Of a stretch of 64,000 nucleotides of DNA, positions 14,762 through 23,756 are shown piece by piece. The notes beneath the pieces are model-generated. The model had not been told where the DNA came from. It did not search any database and worked only from the letters and a program-made list of their open reading frames with translations. Both the position numbers and the translations under genes were made by a program. Position 1 is the first letter of the stretch. Every line of letters starts with the position of its first letter. Source of the stretch: Thermus sp. CCB_US3_UF1 (GTDB taxonomy: Bacteria; Deinococcota; Deinococci; Deinococcales; Thermaceae); the NCBI RefSeq assembly GCF_000236585.1, contig NC_017278.1:1984001-2048000 (forward strand), read 5' to 3'.

Positions 14762-16036
14762 CTAACCCACCCTCTCCAGCACCAGGGGGAGGGGACGGGC
14801 TTCCTCCCCCAGGCGGAAGGCAGCCTTGAGTTCGGCCAAGGCCTCCTCCAGGCCCCGGCCCCGGTGGTAGAGGAGGGCCAGGGCTTCCCCTCGGGCCACC
14901 CGGTCCCCTGGCTTCTTGAGGAGGTAGACCCCCACCCCGGGGTCGATGGCCTCCCCCTTCTTCCGCCGCCCGCCCCCCAGGGCCAAGACGGCCAGGCCCA
15001 CCCGGTAGGCGTCCACCTCCTGGACCACCCCCTCGGCCTCGGCCCGGAAGGAAAGCTCCTCCGCCAGGGGGAGGAGGCCGAGGTCCTCCACCACCCGGCC
15101 ATCCCCCCCTTGGGCCTCGAGGAAGGCCCGGAACTTCTCCAGGGCCGCCCCGGTCTCCAAGGCCCTCTGGGCCGCGGCGGGGTCCAAGCCCTCGAGGCTT
15201 AGGGCTTCCTCGGCCAGGCGGAGGGCCACCTCCAGGAGGTCCCCTGGCCCCTCCCCCTTGAGGGCCAGGATGGCCTCCCGCACCTCCAGGGCGTTCCCCA
15301 CCGCCCGGCCCAGGGGGGCCTCCATGGAGGTGAGGAGGGCCCGCACCCGCCTCCCCGCCCCGCGGCCGATCTCCACCATGGTCTGGGCCAGAAGCCGGGC
15401 CTCCTCGATGGTCTTCATGAAGGCCCCCTTGCCCACCTTTACGTCCAGGACGATGCTCCTGGCCCCAGCGGCAAGTTTCTTGCTCATGATGGAACTGGCG
15501 ATGAGGGGAAGGCTTTCCACGGTGGCGGTCACGTCCCGGAGGGCGTAGAGCTTGCCGTCCAGGGGGGCCAGGTCCGGGCTTTGGGCGGCGATGACCAGGC
15601 CCACCCGCCGGGCCCGCTCCAGGAACTCTGCCTCCGTCATCTCCCCCCGCCAGCCCGGCACCGACTCCAGCTTGTCGATGGTCCCCCCGGTGTGGGCCAG
15701 GCCGCGGCCGGACATCTTGGCGAAGGTGCACCCCGAGGCCGCCAGGATGGGGCCCACCAGGAGGCTCACCTTGTCCCCCACGCCCCCGGAGGAGTGCTTG
15801 TCCACCGGATGGGGAAGCCCGGAGAGGTCCAAAACCCGCCCCGAGTAGGCCATGACCTCGGTGAGCCAGAGGGTTTCCTCCTGGTCCAGGCCCCGGAGGA
15901 AGGCGGCCATGAGCCAGGCCGCCACCTGGTAATCGGGCACCTCTTCCCTAAGGTAGGCCTGGAGGAAGGCCTCTAGGTCCTCCTTGCGGTGCTTGAGGCC
16001 CTCCCGCTTCTCGCGGATGAAGCGCACGGGGTTCAT
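14762..16036 (-). CDS. Pyrimidine-nucleoside / thymidine phosphorylase
   Basis: This 424-residue homodimeric enzyme cleaves thymidine or uridine with phosphate to base and (deoxy)ribose 1-phosphate. Signature motifs are [14 protein letters not shown] (about residues 79-92, phosphate site), [16 protein letters not shown] (about 109-124) and [11 protein letters not shown]. The C-terminal alpha/beta domain is complete. The length and sequence fit Pdp/DeoA; which pyrimidines are used cannot be read off. The ATG (16034-16036) has TAGCAT 6 nt upstream, so the message is probably leaderless. Confidence 0.93.
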   Translation of the reverse strand: MNPVRFIREKREGLKHRKEDLEAFLQAYLREEVPDYQVAAWLMAAFLRGLDQEETLWLTEVMAYSGRVLDLSGLPHPVDKHSSGGVGDKVSLLVGPILAASGCTFAKMSGRGLAHTGGTIDKLESVPGWRGEMTEAEFLERARRVGLVIAAQSPDLAPLDGKLYALRDVTATVESLPLIASSIMSKKLAAGARSIVLDVKVGKGAFMKTIEEARLLAQTMVEIGRGAGRRVRALLTSMEAPLGRAVGNALEVREAILALKGEGPGDLLEVALRLAEEALSLEGLDPAAAQRALETGAALEKFRAFLEAQGGDGRVVEDLGLLPLAEELSFRAEAEGVVQEVDAYRVGLAVLALGGGRRKKGEAIDPGVGVYLLKKPGDRVARGEALALLYHRGRGLEEALAELKAAFRLGEEARPLPLVLERVG

Positions 16037-16042
16037 GGGCCC

Positions 16043-16076
16043 ATGCTACAGGGGGTGCCGCCTGGGGGGCACCCCC
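16043..16076 (-). promoter_or_regulatory. Leaderless promoter of the phosphorylase gene and a preceding hairpin
   Basis: The -10 TAGCAT (16048-16043) sits 6 nt before ATG 16036. Just upstream, a 9-bp stem GGGGGTGCC/GGCACCCCC (16051-16059/16068-16076) could end transcripts from the upstream aldolase gene, but there is no T tract. Confidence 0.45.
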
Positions 16077-16089
16077 TCAGGCCTTGGCC

Positions 16090-17010
16090 CTAAAGGGCCT
16101 TGCCCACGGAGCCGAAAAGCTCCATCCGGCTTTTCACCACCTCCTTCACCGCCTCCCGGGCCGGGCCCAGGTACTTCCGGGGGTCAAACTCCTTGGGGTT
16201 TTTCAGGAGGCCCTCCCGGATGAGGGCGGTGAAGGCCAGGCGCAGGTCGGTGTCGGTGTTGATCTTGGCGATCCCCAGGGCGATGGCCTTCTTTATGTCC
16301 TCAGGGTGGATGCCCGCCGCCTCCCCGATCTCGCCCCCCGAGTCCCGGAAGCGCTGGATGAGCTCCTGGGGCACGGAGCTGGCCCCGTGGAGGACCAAGG
16401 GCGCGGGGACCAAGGAGGCGATCCGCTCCAGGCGGGGATGGTCGATGAAGGGGCGGCCTTTGCCCTTGTAGGCCCCGTGGCTGGTGCCGATGGCCACCGC
16501 CAGGTAATCGGCCCCGGTGCGCTCCATGAAGACCCTAGCCTCCTCGGGGTTGGTGAGGAGGGCGTCCTTCTCGTCCACGGCCACGTGCTCCTCAATCCCC
16601 GCCAGGCGGCCCAGCTCCGCCTCCACCGTCACCCCCACGGCGTGGGCCGCCTCCACCACCCGCCGGGTCTCCCGCACGTTGGTCTCAAAGTCCTCGTGGG
16701 ACTTATCGATCATGACGCTGGTGAAGCCCTCCCGCAAGGCCTTGAGGACGCTCTCGTAGCTGGAGCCGTGGTCCAGGTGGATGGCCACGGGCACCCGGGC
16801 CTCCTGGGCCAGGGCCACCACCATCCGGGTCAGGGCCCGCCCCCCGTACTTCATGGCCCCCTCGGAAAGGGCCAGGATCACCGGGCTTTTGAGCTCCTCG
16901 GCGGCCTCGAGGATGGCCTGGGTGAGCTCCATGTTGTTGGTGTTGAAGGCCCCCACCCCGTAGCCTTCGGCCCGCGCCTTCTTCAGGATCTCCAAACCGG
17001 TCACCAGCAT
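16090..17010 (-). CDS. fba: Class II fructose-1,6-bisphosphate aldolase
   Basis: This 306-residue zinc enzyme of glycolysis/gluconeogenesis is nearly identical in motif order to the characterised Thermus aquaticus enzyme. The zinc ligands are in HLDHGSSYE and GIHPED / VLHGASSVP, with the Asp and Glu of EAELGRLAG and the KINTDTDLR phosphate motif. I choose ATG 17008-17010, because GGAGGCGGTT directly upstream is its ribosome-binding site. A further upstream ATG (17022) is part of that site. It has its own promoter with a consensus TATAAT. Confidence 0.97.
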   Translation of the reverse strand: MLVTGLEILKKARAEGYGVGAFNTNNMELTQAILEAAEELKSPVILALSEGAMKYGGRALTRMVVALAQEARVPVAIHLDHGSSYESVLKALREGFTSVMIDKSHEDFETNVRETRRVVEAAHAVGVTVEAELGRLAGIEEHVAVDEKDALLTNPEEARVFMERTGADYLAVAIGTSHGAYKGKGRPFIDHPRLERIASLVPAPLVLHGASSVPQELIQRFRDSGGEIGEAAGIHPEDIKKAIALGIAKINTDTDLRLAFTALIREGLLKNPKEFDPRKYLGPAREAVKEVVKSRMELFGSVGKAL

Positions 17011-17027
17011 AACCGCCTCCACCGGGG

Positions 17028-17058
17028 ATTATACCCTTCCCCTTTGGAAGCGTGGAAA
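17028..17058 (-). promoter_or_regulatory. Promoter of the aldolase gene
   Basis: A perfect -10 TATAAT (17033-17028) has a weak -35 TTTCCA (17058-17053) 19 bp upstream. A short leader of about 10 nt carries the SD. Confidence 0.65.
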
Positions 17059-17065
17059 CCACCCC

Positions 17066-18175
17066 TCAGTAGGCCTGCCCTGTGGCCTTGGTGAGGAGGA
17101 GGCGGAACTCGTGGGGACTGGTGGCGGCGGAGAGGGCATCCTCCAGGGAGATGAGCCCTTCGGTGTAGAGGCTCACCAGGTGCTGGTCAAAGGTGCGCAT
17201 CCCGTGGAGGGAGCCCTCCATCATGGCCTCCTTGATCTGCGGGGTCTTCTCCTCGTCCTTGATGAGCTCCCGCACGTAGGGGGTGGCGATGAGGACCTCC
17301 AGGGCCAGGACCCGGCCCTGCCCGTCCGCCCGGGGCAGGAGGCGTTGGGAGAGGATGCCCAGCAAGGACTCGGCCAGGAGGATGCGCACCTGCTGGTGCT
17401 CATGCAAGGGGAAGAACTCGATGATGCGGTTGATGGTGCGCCAGGCGTCCAGGGTGTGCAGGGTGGAGAGGACCAGGTGCCCGGTCTGGGCGGCCATGAG
17501 GGCGGCCTCCACCGTCTCCTTGTCCCGCATCTCCCCGATGAGGATCACGTCGGGGTCCTGGCGCATGGCGTACTTCACCCCGGAGTAGAAGCTATCCGTG
17601 TCCAGGCCCACCTCCCGCTGCACCACCAGGCTCTTCTTGTGCCGGTGCAAAAACTCTATGGGGTCCTCAATGGTGATGATGTTCTTGGCGTAGTGGAGGT
17701 TGATGTGGTCGATGAGGGCGGCCAGGGTGGTGCTCTTGCCGCTTCCCGTGGGCCCGGTGACCAGGATGAGCCCCCGCTCCTTGGCCGCCAGGCCCTCCAT
17801 CACCTCCCGGGGCAAGCCCAGGGCCTCAAAGCTGGGGATCACCTCGGCCACCACCCGCATGACCAGGCCGAAGCTGCCCCGTTGGCGCAGGAGGTTGCAG
17901 CGGAAGCGGGCCACCCCGGGGATGGTGTAGGCGAAGTCCATCTCCTTGCGGTACTCCAGCTCCTCTTGCTGCTCGGGGGTAAGGAGGGCGCGGACGATGG
18001 CCTCGGTGTCCTTGGGGGTAAGGGGGCGGTTGCCGAAAGGGCGCAGGCGGCCATCCACCCGGATCACCGGCGGGGCCCCCGCCTGCAGGTGGATGTCCGA
18101 GGCCCGGGCCTGGACCATGGCCTTGAGCATCTCCAAGAGGCTTCCCTTTCCCTCCTGGACAAAGGCTTCGCTCAT
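17066..18175 (-). CDS. pilT: Type IV pilus retraction ATPase PilT
   Basis: This 369-residue hexameric secretion ATPase has an N-terminal PAS-like domain, Walker A GPTGSGKST at residues 141-149, the Asp box ITIEDPIEF, Walker B DPDVILIGEMRD, and the His box TGHLVLSTLHT. It depolymerises type IV pili for twitching motility and, in Thermus, is linked to natural transformation. The AIRNLIRE-like C-terminal motif is replaced by QIKEAMMEGSLHGMRTFDQHL. The ATG overlaps the panC stop (ATGA), so pantothenate synthesis and pilus retraction share an mRNA. Confidence 0.94.
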   Translation of the reverse strand: MSEAFVQEGKGSLLEMLKAMVQARASDIHLQAGAPPVIRVDGRLRPFGNRPLTPKDTEAIVRALLTPEQQEELEYRKEMDFAYTIPGVARFRCNLLRQRGSFGLVMRVVAEVIPSFEALGLPREVMEGLAAKERGLILVTGPTGSGKSTTLAALIDHINLHYAKNIITIEDPIEFLHRHKKSLVVQREVGLDTDSFYSGVKYAMRQDPDVILIGEMRDKETVEAALMAAQTGHLVLSTLHTLDAWRTINRIIEFFPLHEHQQVRILLAESLLGILSQRLLPRADGQGRVLALEVLIATPYVRELIKDEEKTPQIKEAMMEGSLHGMRTFDQHLVSLYTEGLISLEDALSAATSPHEFRLLLTKATGQAY

Positions 18176-19002
18176 GGGTGGACCTCCAGGTTATCGATGA
18201 GGCGCACCTCGGGAAAGCGCCCGGCCACGAGGCCCCTGGCCCCCGGCACCCAGTGGGAAAGGGGCAGGAGGGTCTCGGGGTGGACGATGGCCAGGTAGTC
18301 CTTGCGGAACTCCGGCACCTGGGCCAGGGTCTCCTCCCCCGCCCGCAAGGCCTGGGCCACGCTCCCCCCCTTTGCCGCCACCTCCCGCATGGCCCAAAGG
18401 GCCCGGTAGAGAATGGAGGCCTTGGCGCGGGTTTCCGGGGAGAGGTACACGTTCCGGCTGGAAAGGGCCAATCCGTCCTCCTCCCGCACCGTGGGCACCC
18501 CCACCACCTCCAGGGGGAAGCCCAGGTCCCGCACCATCTGGCGCACCACCCGAAGCTGCTGGTAGTCCTTCTCCCCGAAGTAGGCCCGCGCGGGGCGGAG
18601 GAGGAGGAAGAGCCGGGCCACCACCGTGGCCACCCCCTGGAAGTGGCCGGGACGGACCTGCCCCTCCCAGAGGGCCGTAAGGGGTCCCTCCACGGACACC
18701 CGGGTGGCGAAGCCCGGGGGGTAAACCTCCTCTACCCCAGGGGCGAAGAGGAGGTCCACCCCCGCGGCCTCCAGAAGGGCCCGGTCCCGCTCCAGGTCCC
18801 GGGGGTAACGGTGGTAGTCCTCCCCTGGGCCGAACTGCAGGGGGTTGACGAAGATGGAGACCGCCACGAAGGGGTTTTCCCGCCGGGCCCGCTCCACCAG
18901 GGCCAGGTGCCCGCGGTGCAGGTAGCCCATGGTGGGGACAAACCCCACCCCTTCCCGGGGCAGGAGAGCCCGGAGTTCCGCCGCGGTGCGGACCACGTTC
19001 AC
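18172..19002 (-). CDS. panC: Pantoate-beta-alanine ligase
   Basis: This 276-residue enzyme joins pantoate and beta-alanine with ATP, the last step to pantothenate (CoA precursor). Motifs are FVPTMGYLHRGHLALVERAR (HIGH-like), FVNPLQFGPGEDYHRYPR, FGEKDYQQL and LALSSRNVYLS. GTG 19000-19002 is taken as start because TATACT (19015-19010) is 7 nt upstream, giving a leaderless mRNA. It is divergent from a small membrane protein gene with which it shares the symmetric -10. Confidence 0.96.
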   Translation of the reverse strand: MNVVRTAAELRALLPREGVGFVPTMGYLHRGHLALVERARRENPFVAVSIFVNPLQFGPGEDYHRYPRDLERDRALLEAAGVDLLFAPGVEEVYPPGFATRVSVEGPLTALWEGQVRPGHFQGVATVVARLFLLLRPARAYFGEKDYQQLRVVRQMVRDLGFPLEVVGVPTVREEDGLALSSRNVYLSPETRAKASILYRALWAMREVAAKGGSVAQALRAGEETLAQVPEFRKDYLAIVHPETLLPLSHWVPGARGLVAGRFPEVRLIDNLEVHP

Positions 19003-19009
19003 GGGGCTC

Positions 19010-19017
19010 AGTATACT
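19010..19017. promoter_or_regulatory. Palindromic bidirectional -10 element (panC / small membrane protein)
   Basis: The octamer AGTATACT reads as TATACT on both strands (19015-19010 leftward; 19012-19017 rightward). Start codons lie 7 nt to the left (GTG 19002) and 6 nt to the right (GTG 19024). The whole intergenic region is 21 bp. Confidence 0.6.
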
Positions 19018-19023
19018 TTCCCT

Positions 19024-19305
19024 GTGGGGAAGAAGAGGCGGGAGGAAAAGCTGAAGAAAAAGGCCCTAAAGGAGTGGGAGGAGCGCCGCCCCAAGACCTT
19101 CCGGGAGGCCCTCCGGTACTTCCCCGGGGTCTTCCTGCGCACCACCTTGGTGATGATGGGGGCCGTGGCCCTGATCCTCCTGGCCGGCGCCCTGGGCCTG
19201 GGAGTGGCCCAGAGCTTCTGGTTCCAGCTTTTGGTCTACCTGGGCTTCTACCTGGCCTTCCAGCGCTTCATCATGGGGCCCCTGGCCCCTCCGCGGGTGA
19301 AGTAG
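19024..19305 (+). CDS. Small two-helix membrane protein, unknown function
   Basis: This 93-residue protein starts at GTG 19024. It has a strongly basic N-terminus (GKKRREEKLKKKALKEWEERR, residues 2-22) and two hydrophobic segments (about 40-58 and 66-82). The basic tail predicts a cytoplasmic N-terminus. I do not recognise a family. It is transcribed from the symmetric promoter shared with panC, and its TAG abuts the rsfS stop (TAGCTA), so it is a self-contained one-gene unit. Confidence 0.75.
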   Translation: MGKKRREEKLKKKALKEWEERRPKTFREALRYFPGVFLRTTLVMMGAVALILLAGALGLGVAQSFWFQLLVYLGFYLAFQRFIMGPLAPPRVK

Positions 19306-19647
19306 CTAGACCCGCTCGGCGTCAGCCCAGAAGCCCTCGAGGTCGTAGTACTCCCGGGCCTCGGGGGTCATGAGGTGGACCACCACCTCGCCGTAGTCCA
19401 GGACCACCCAGCGGGGGCTCTGCCCCTCGGTGGGCCTGGGCCTTAGGCCTTCCTCCTCCAGCTTTTCCTGCAGGTGGCGCTCCAGGGCCTGCAGGTGGGG
19501 GGTGCTGGTGGCGCTGGCCACCACGAAGTAGTCCAGGCTCTGGGAAACGGCCCTGAGGTCCAGGGCCACCACCCGCTCCGCCTTCTTTTCCCAAAGGAGA
19601 TCCTTGATCCGGCCGATGAGCTCCACCGCCTCCTTGGTCTTCACCAT
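19306..19647 (-). CDS. rsfS: Ribosome silencing factor RsfS
   Basis: This 113-residue DUF143 protein binds ribosomal protein uL14 and blocks subunit joining when nutrients are short. Motifs are VALDLRAVSQSLDYFVVASATS and WVVLDYGEVVVHLMTPEAREYYDLEGFW. It is the last gene of the leftward block rplU-rpmA-obgE-nadD-yqeK-LCP-rsfS, an arrangement kept in many phyla. It follows the LCP gene by 6 bp. Confidence 0.95.
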   Translation of the reverse strand: MVKTKEAVELIGRIKDLLWEKKAERVVALDLRAVSQSLDYFVVASATSTPHLQALERHLQEKLEEEGLRPRPTEGQSPRWVVLDYGEVVVHLMTPEAREYYDLEGFWADAERV

Positions 19648-19653
19648 CTGCCC

Positions 19654-20763
19654 TCAGTGTAGCAGGTCCTGGCCCAGCTCCACCACCACGCCCTCCACAG
19701 GCCCGTGGGGGCTCAAGAGGGGCAGGTGGAAAAGGTCGGCGAAGTAGGCCCCGGCCTCGAGGTCCTTGGCGTAGACGGCGCTGCGCACCACCTCCGCCTC
19801 CTCCAGGCTCGGCTCCGCCCCCACCCGGCGCAAAAGGACCTGGGCCCAAAGGAGGAGGGACCGCTCCCCCCGGAGCCTCAAGGGGACCTCCGGCAGGGAG
19901 GCGCTGGGGGAGGCGCCAAAGAGGGCGGCCAGGACCCGGGCCCGGGCCTCCTCGTCCACGTAGAGGAAGGTGCCCGGCCCCTCCCGGGTGGGCAGGGTCA
20001 CCAGGGAAAGCCTCAGCCCCCGCACCGCGGGCAGCCCGCCCAGGACCTCCTCCAGGCTGAGATCGGTGTCCAGCTCCCGCCAGGCCTCCCGCAAGGCCAG
20101 GGTGAGGGCGGGCCAGGTACGGGGGTCCTGGGCCTTCCGCAGCACCTGGCCCAGCACCCCCTTGATCCGGTCCAGGCGGGCGTAGTCCCCCAGGGCCTCG
20201 TGGCGGAAGCGCATGTACTTCACCGCATCCTCCCCGTTGAGGTGGAGCCGGCCCGCGGGGAAGTCGATGAAGAGCCGGGCCGCCCGGTCGGTGTAGCGCA
20301 TGGGCCGCTCCAGGTAGACCTCCACCCCCCCCACGGCGTCCACCACCCGGGCCACGCTTCCCAGGGTGAGGATCAGGTGCCGCTCCGCCACCATCCCCGT
20401 GGCCTCGGCCACCGCCCGCTTCAGGAGCTCCGCCCCCCCGCGGCCGTAGGCGGCGTTGATCTTCCCCCCCACCACAGGGCTATAGAGGTCCCGGGGGAGG
20501 GCCACCGCCTTGACCTCCTGCCCCTGGAGGCGCAGGTAAAAGATGGTGTCCGTGCGGCTTCCCGGGCCACAAGGGGTGTGGTAGCCGCAGTACTCAATGT
20601 CCCGGGCGGCCACCACCACCCCCATCTCTGGCAAGGCGCCCAGGCGCTGGGGCCGCACCGCCTCCTCCTTGGGGGGTCGGGGCCAGGAAAGGGCCAGGGC
20701 CAGGAGGAAAAGGGCCAGGGCCAGGAGGAGGAAGGAGGTCCTAGGGCGCACCCTGAAGGCCAC
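19654..20763 (-). CDS. LytR-CpsA-Psr (LCP) family protein
   Basis: This 369-residue protein has an N-terminal signal anchor (about residues 9-27) and an extracytoplasmic LCP domain with RTDTIFYLRL, ALPRDLYSPVVGGKINAAYGRGG, GGVEVYLERPMRYTDRAARLFIDFPAGRLHLNGEDAVKYMRFRH and the Arg/Asp residues that bind polyprenyl pyrophosphate. LCP enzymes transfer glycopolymers from lipid carrier to peptidoglycan. In Thermus the acceptor polymer would be secondary cell-wall polysaccharide (inference). GTG start 20761-20763 lies inside yqeK (23-bp overlap). Both uppP and an RmlA-like gene elsewhere in the window could feed the same pathway. Confidence 0.88.
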   Translation of the reverse strand: MAFRVRPRTSFLLLALALFLLALALSWPRPPKEEAVRPQRLGALPEMGVVVAARDIEYCGYHTPCGPGSRTDTIFYLRLQGQEVKAVALPRDLYSPVVGGKINAAYGRGGAELLKRAVAEATGMVAERHLILTLGSVARVVDAVGGVEVYLERPMRYTDRAARLFIDFPAGRLHLNGEDAVKYMRFRHEALGDYARLDRIKGVLGQVLRKAQDPRTWPALTLALREAWRELDTDLSLEEVLGGLPAVRGLRLSLVTLPTREGPGTFLYVDEEARARVLAALFGASPSASLPEVPLRLRGERSLLLWAQVLLRRVGAEPSLEEAEVVRSAVYAKDLEAGAYFADLFHLPLLSPHGPVEGVVVELGQDLLH

Positions 20764-21298
20764 GGTACACCTCGAGGGTCTTGGGGTGGATGGGGATCCC
20801 CTTGCCCTGGAGGTAGGCCACCTTGTTCCCCACCGCCTGACGGTAGGCCTCCAGAAGCCTTCCGGAAAGGGCCAAGGCCCGGATCTCCCCGTTGACCCCC
20901 CGGCCGGGCTCGGAGATGTCGGCGATGTACAGGGCCATGCCCAGGCCGTTTTGGGGGTCTACCCCGTAGACGTGCCCCTCGATGGCCTCCAGCACCTCCC
21001 GGTCCGCCACCCCCCAGGCCTCGGCCAGCCTGCGGGCGGCCCGGCCGTGGAGGGCCAAGGGATGGGCCTCCTCCACGGGGTTTTCCGGTGGGGCCAGGCG
21101 CAGGAGCTCCTCCATGGGAAGGTCGCGGGCGGCATCGTGCAAGAGGCCCGCCAGGTAGGCCCGCTCCCCATCCAGGCCGTTTTTCTCGGCGATCTCCCGG
21201 GAAAGCTCGGCCACCCGCAGGATATGGGCCAGCCTTTCGGGACGCACCAGGGCCTTCACCTTCTCCAGGAGTTCAACGGTAGAGTCCGTGCTTCTCAA
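20741..21298 (-). CDS. yqeK: YqeK-type HD-domain diadenosine tetraphosphate hydrolase
   Basis: This 185-residue HD-domain protein has AHILRV (first His), LAGLLHDAARD (HD motif), HALAL-like HPLALHG and EGHVYG motifs that bind two metals. YqeK enzymes hydrolyse Ap4A symmetrically. I choose TTG 21296-21298, because GGAGGTG lies 6 nt upstream and the length then matches the family. It overlaps nadD by 26 bp. A GTG further in is possible but would remove much of helix 1. Neighbouring nadD and rsfS fit the usual cluster. Confidence 0.85.
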   Translation of the reverse strand: MRSTDSTVELLEKVKALVRPERLAHILRVAELSREIAEKNGLDGERAYLAGLLHDAARDLPMEELLRLAPPENPVEEAHPLALHGRAARRLAEAWGVADREVLEAIEGHVYGVDPQNGLGMALYIADISEPGRGVNGEIRALALSGRLLEAYRQAVGNKVAYLQGKGIPIHPKTLEVYRGLQGAP

Positions 21299-21833
21299 GG
21301 TACACCTCCACCGGGCGGGGAACCCAGTAACGCACGCTCTTCCCCTCGCGAAGCCGCCGCCGGATCTCCGTGCTGGAGATGCCCACCTCGGGCACCGGGA
21401 GGGGGATGACCGGGACCGGCACCCCCTCCAAGGGGTAGCCGGGCCGGGCCACCGCCACCAGGGTGGCCAGTTGGGGCAGCTTCTCCCCTTCCTTCCAGGT
21501 GAGGACATCCCGGTAGGCGTCGGCCCCGGTGATGAAGAAAAGCTCGTCCTCGGGGAAGAGGCGCCGGGCCTCCCGCAGGGTATCCACGGTGTAGCTGGGG
21601 CCTGGCCGGTCCAGCTCCAGCCTCGAGGCGGCAAACCGCCGGTCCTCCGCCGTGGCCAGGAGGACCATCTCGTACCGGGCCTCCGGGGGGGCTACCGGGG
21701 TCTTGTGGGGCGGACGGGCGGCCACCACGAAGAGGACCCGGTCCAGCCCCAAGGCGGCCGCCGCCTCGCTGGCGGCCAGGAGGTGCCCCAGGTGGATGGG
21801 GTCAAAGCTGCCGCCGTAGAGCCCGATGCGCAT
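21273..21833 (-). CDS. nadD: Nicotinate-nucleotide adenylyltransferase
   Basis: This 186-residue enzyme makes deamido-NAD from nicotinate mononucleotide and ATP. Motifs are LYGGSFDPIHLGHLLAA (HxGH nucleotidyltransferase site), ARPPHKT, ITGADAY and the ISSTEIRRRLREGKSVRYWVP C-terminal motif. The start is ATG 21831-21833, sharing TGATG with the obgE stop; the preceding GTG is an alternative. Confidence 0.95.
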   Translation of the reverse strand: MRIGLYGGSFDPIHLGHLLAASEAAAALGLDRVLFVVAARPPHKTPVAPPEARYEMVLLATAEDRRFAASRLELDRPGPSYTVDTLREARRLFPEDELFFITGADAYRDVLTWKEGEKLPQLATLVAVARPGYPLEGVPVPVIPLPVPEVGISSTEIRRRLREGKSVRYWVPRPVEVYLEKHGLYR

Positions 21834-23083
21834 CACACCTCCGGGATGTACTCAAACTCCAGCCCCCCCAGGCGCACCACGTCCCCGGCCCGCACCCCCT
21901 TGGCCTTGAGGGCCGCCTCCACCCCATGGCGCTTGAAGACCTCCTGCAGGTAGCCGGCGGCCTCCTGGAGATCCCCCTTGAGCCGCTTGAGGTAGCCCTC
22001 CACCCCGGGGGCCCGTACCTCGTAGACCCCTTCCTCCAGGGGCACCACCTCCACGCCGGCCGGCACCGCCCCCACCGGGGCGGGCTTGGGGAGCTCAGGG
22101 GCCGGGGTGGCCTGGACCAGGCCCCATAGGGCCTCCTTCAGCCCGGGCAAGCCCTCCCCGGTCAGGGCGCTCACCGGGAGGACGGGCAGACCCTCCCGGG
22201 CCAGGGCCGCCACCTGGGCCGCCACCGCCTCCGGGGGAAGCAGGTCCACCTTGTTGAGGGCGATGAGGCTCGGGCGGCGCAGGAGGCTTGGGTCGTAGGC
22301 CGCCACCTCCTGGCGCAGGGTGGCCAGGGCCCTAAGGGGCTCGTCCGCGGCGTCCAGGACGTAGAGCAAAACCCGGGTGCGGGCGATGTGCCTAAGGAAC
22401 TCCAGCCCCAGGCCCCTACCCTGGCTGGCCCCCTCGATGATCCCGGGGATGTCCGCCAGGGTAAAGCGGGCCCCTTCGGCCAGCTCCACCACCCCCAGGT
22501 TGGGGCTCAGGGTGGTGAAGGGGTAGGGGGCGATCTTGGGGTGGGCGTGGGTGGTGGCGGCCAAGAGGCTGGACTTCCCCGCGTTGGGGTAGCCCACCAG
22601 GCCCACATCGGCGATGAGCATGAGCTCGAGGCGGAGCCTCCGCCGCTCCCCCTCCTCCCCCGCCTCGGCGAAACGGGGGGCCTGGCGGGTAGGGGTGGCG
22701 AAGTGGGCGTTGCCCCGCCCCCCCGAGCCCCCCCGGGCCACCAGCAAGGTGGCCCCTTCCTCGGTCAAGTCCCCCAGGAGCTCCCCGGTGTCCGCGTCAA
22801 ACACCCGGGTCCCCCGGGGGACCTCAATGTAGAGGTCCCGCCCGGAGCGGCCGTGCTGGCCGCTTCCCTTGCCGTGCTCCCCATCCTCGGCCTTGTAGGT
22901 GCGCTTGGAAAGCTCGGAAAGGGAGTCGATGCTGCCCCGGGCCCGCAAGTAGACGCTTCCGCCCCGGCCCCCATCCCCCCCGTCCGGCCCCCCCTTGGGC
23001 ACGAACTTCTCCCGACGGAAGGAAATGGCGCCGTCGCCGCCCCGGCCGGCGGCGACGGTGATCTGGAGAACGTCTTGGAACAC
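21833..23083 (-). CDS. obgE: Obg family GTPase
   Basis: This 416-residue ribosome-assembly GTPase has the glycine-rich Obg fold (residues 1-158), the G domain with GYPNAGKSS (164-172), [10 protein letters not shown] and NKVD, and a C-terminal OCT domain (about 340-416), the three-domain form known from Thermus. It associates with the 50S subunit and ppGpp signalling. GTG start 23081-23083. It sits between rpmA and nadD in the conserved ribosomal block. Confidence 0.97.
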   Translation of the reverse strand: MFQDVLQITVAAGRGGDGAISFRREKFVPKGGPDGGDGGRGGSVYLRARGSIDSLSELSKRTYKAEDGEHGKGSGQHGRSGRDLYIEVPRGTRVFDADTGELLGDLTEEGATLLVARGGSGGRGNAHFATPTRQAPRFAEAGEEGERRRLRLELMLIADVGLVGYPNAGKSSLLAATTHAHPKIAPYPFTTLSPNLGVVELAEGARFTLADIPGIIEGASQGRGLGLEFLRHIARTRVLLYVLDAADEPLRALATLRQEVAAYDPSLLRRPSLIALNKVDLLPPEAVAAQVAALAREGLPVLPVSALTGEGLPGLKEALWGLVQATPAPELPKPAPVGAVPAGVEVVPLEEGVYEVRAPGVEGYLKRLKGDLQEAAGYLQEVFKRHGVEAALKAKGVRAGDVVRLGGLEFEYIPEV

Positions 23084-23087
23084 CGAC

Positions 23088-23345
<258 letters not shown>

Positions 23346-23348
23346 GGC

Positions 23349-23654
23349 TCACCCCTGGATCTCCTTGATGAGGAGCTCGGTGTAGGGCTGGCGGTGCCCC
23401 TTCTTCCTGCGGTACTGCACCTTGGCCTTGAAGCGGGAGATGGTGATCTTCTTCCCCCGACCGTGGCCCAACACCTCGGCCACCACCTTGGCCCCCTCCA
23501 CCACCGGAGCCCCCACCCGGGTCTCCTCCCCGCCGAGGAGGAGGACGGGGAGCTCCACCTGGCTCCCGGGCTCCGCTTCCAGCTTTTCCACCCGGAGCTT
23601 CAGGCCAGGCTCCACCCGGTACTGTTTGCCACCCGTCTTGACGATCGCGAACAT
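23349..23654 (-). CDS. rplU: 50S ribosomal protein L21
   Basis: This 101-residue bL21 starts [17 protein letters not shown] and ends with the [22 protein letters not shown] family motif. It is the first gene of a seven-gene leftward block. A clear promoter and a leader of about 38 nt containing a 14-bp GGCCCCGCGGGGCC palindrome (23673-23686) precede it. The palindrome could be a regulatory RNA hairpin (inference). Confidence 0.98.
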   Translation of the reverse strand: MFAIVKTGGKQYRVEPGLKLRVEKLEAEPGSQVELPVLLLGGEETRVGAPVVEGAKVVAEVLGHGRGKKITISRFKAKVQYRRKKGHRQPYTELLIKEIQG

Positions 23655-23698
23655 GGCCTTCCCCTTCCTAAGGGCCCCGCGGGGCCTACCGGTCTTCT

Positions 23699-23727
23699 AC
23701 TATACCCAAGCCCGGGGCTTCCCGCAA
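23699..23727 (-). promoter_or_regulatory. Promoter of the rplU-rsfS block
   Basis: -35 TTGCGG (23727-23722), a 17-bp spacer and -10 TATAGT (23704-23699). Confidence 0.75.
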
Positions 23728-23730
23728 GCC

Positions 23731-23754
23731 AAAGCCCCCCTTTCGGGGGGCTTT
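23731..23754 (-). terminator. Intrinsic terminator after tRNA-Ala
   Basis: A perfect 10-bp stem AAAGCCCCCC/GGGGGGCTTT with a GAAA loop (in the RNA sense) starts 3 nt after the encoded CCA end of the tRNA and just ahead of the rplU promoter. Confidence 0.85.
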
Positions 23755-23756
23755 CC

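Noticed and set aside
14762-16036. Anthranilate phosphoribosyltransferase
   Set aside because: It shares the fold with thymidine phosphorylase, but the [10 protein letters not shown] and [14 protein letters not shown] motifs and C-terminal domain are phosphorylase-specific.
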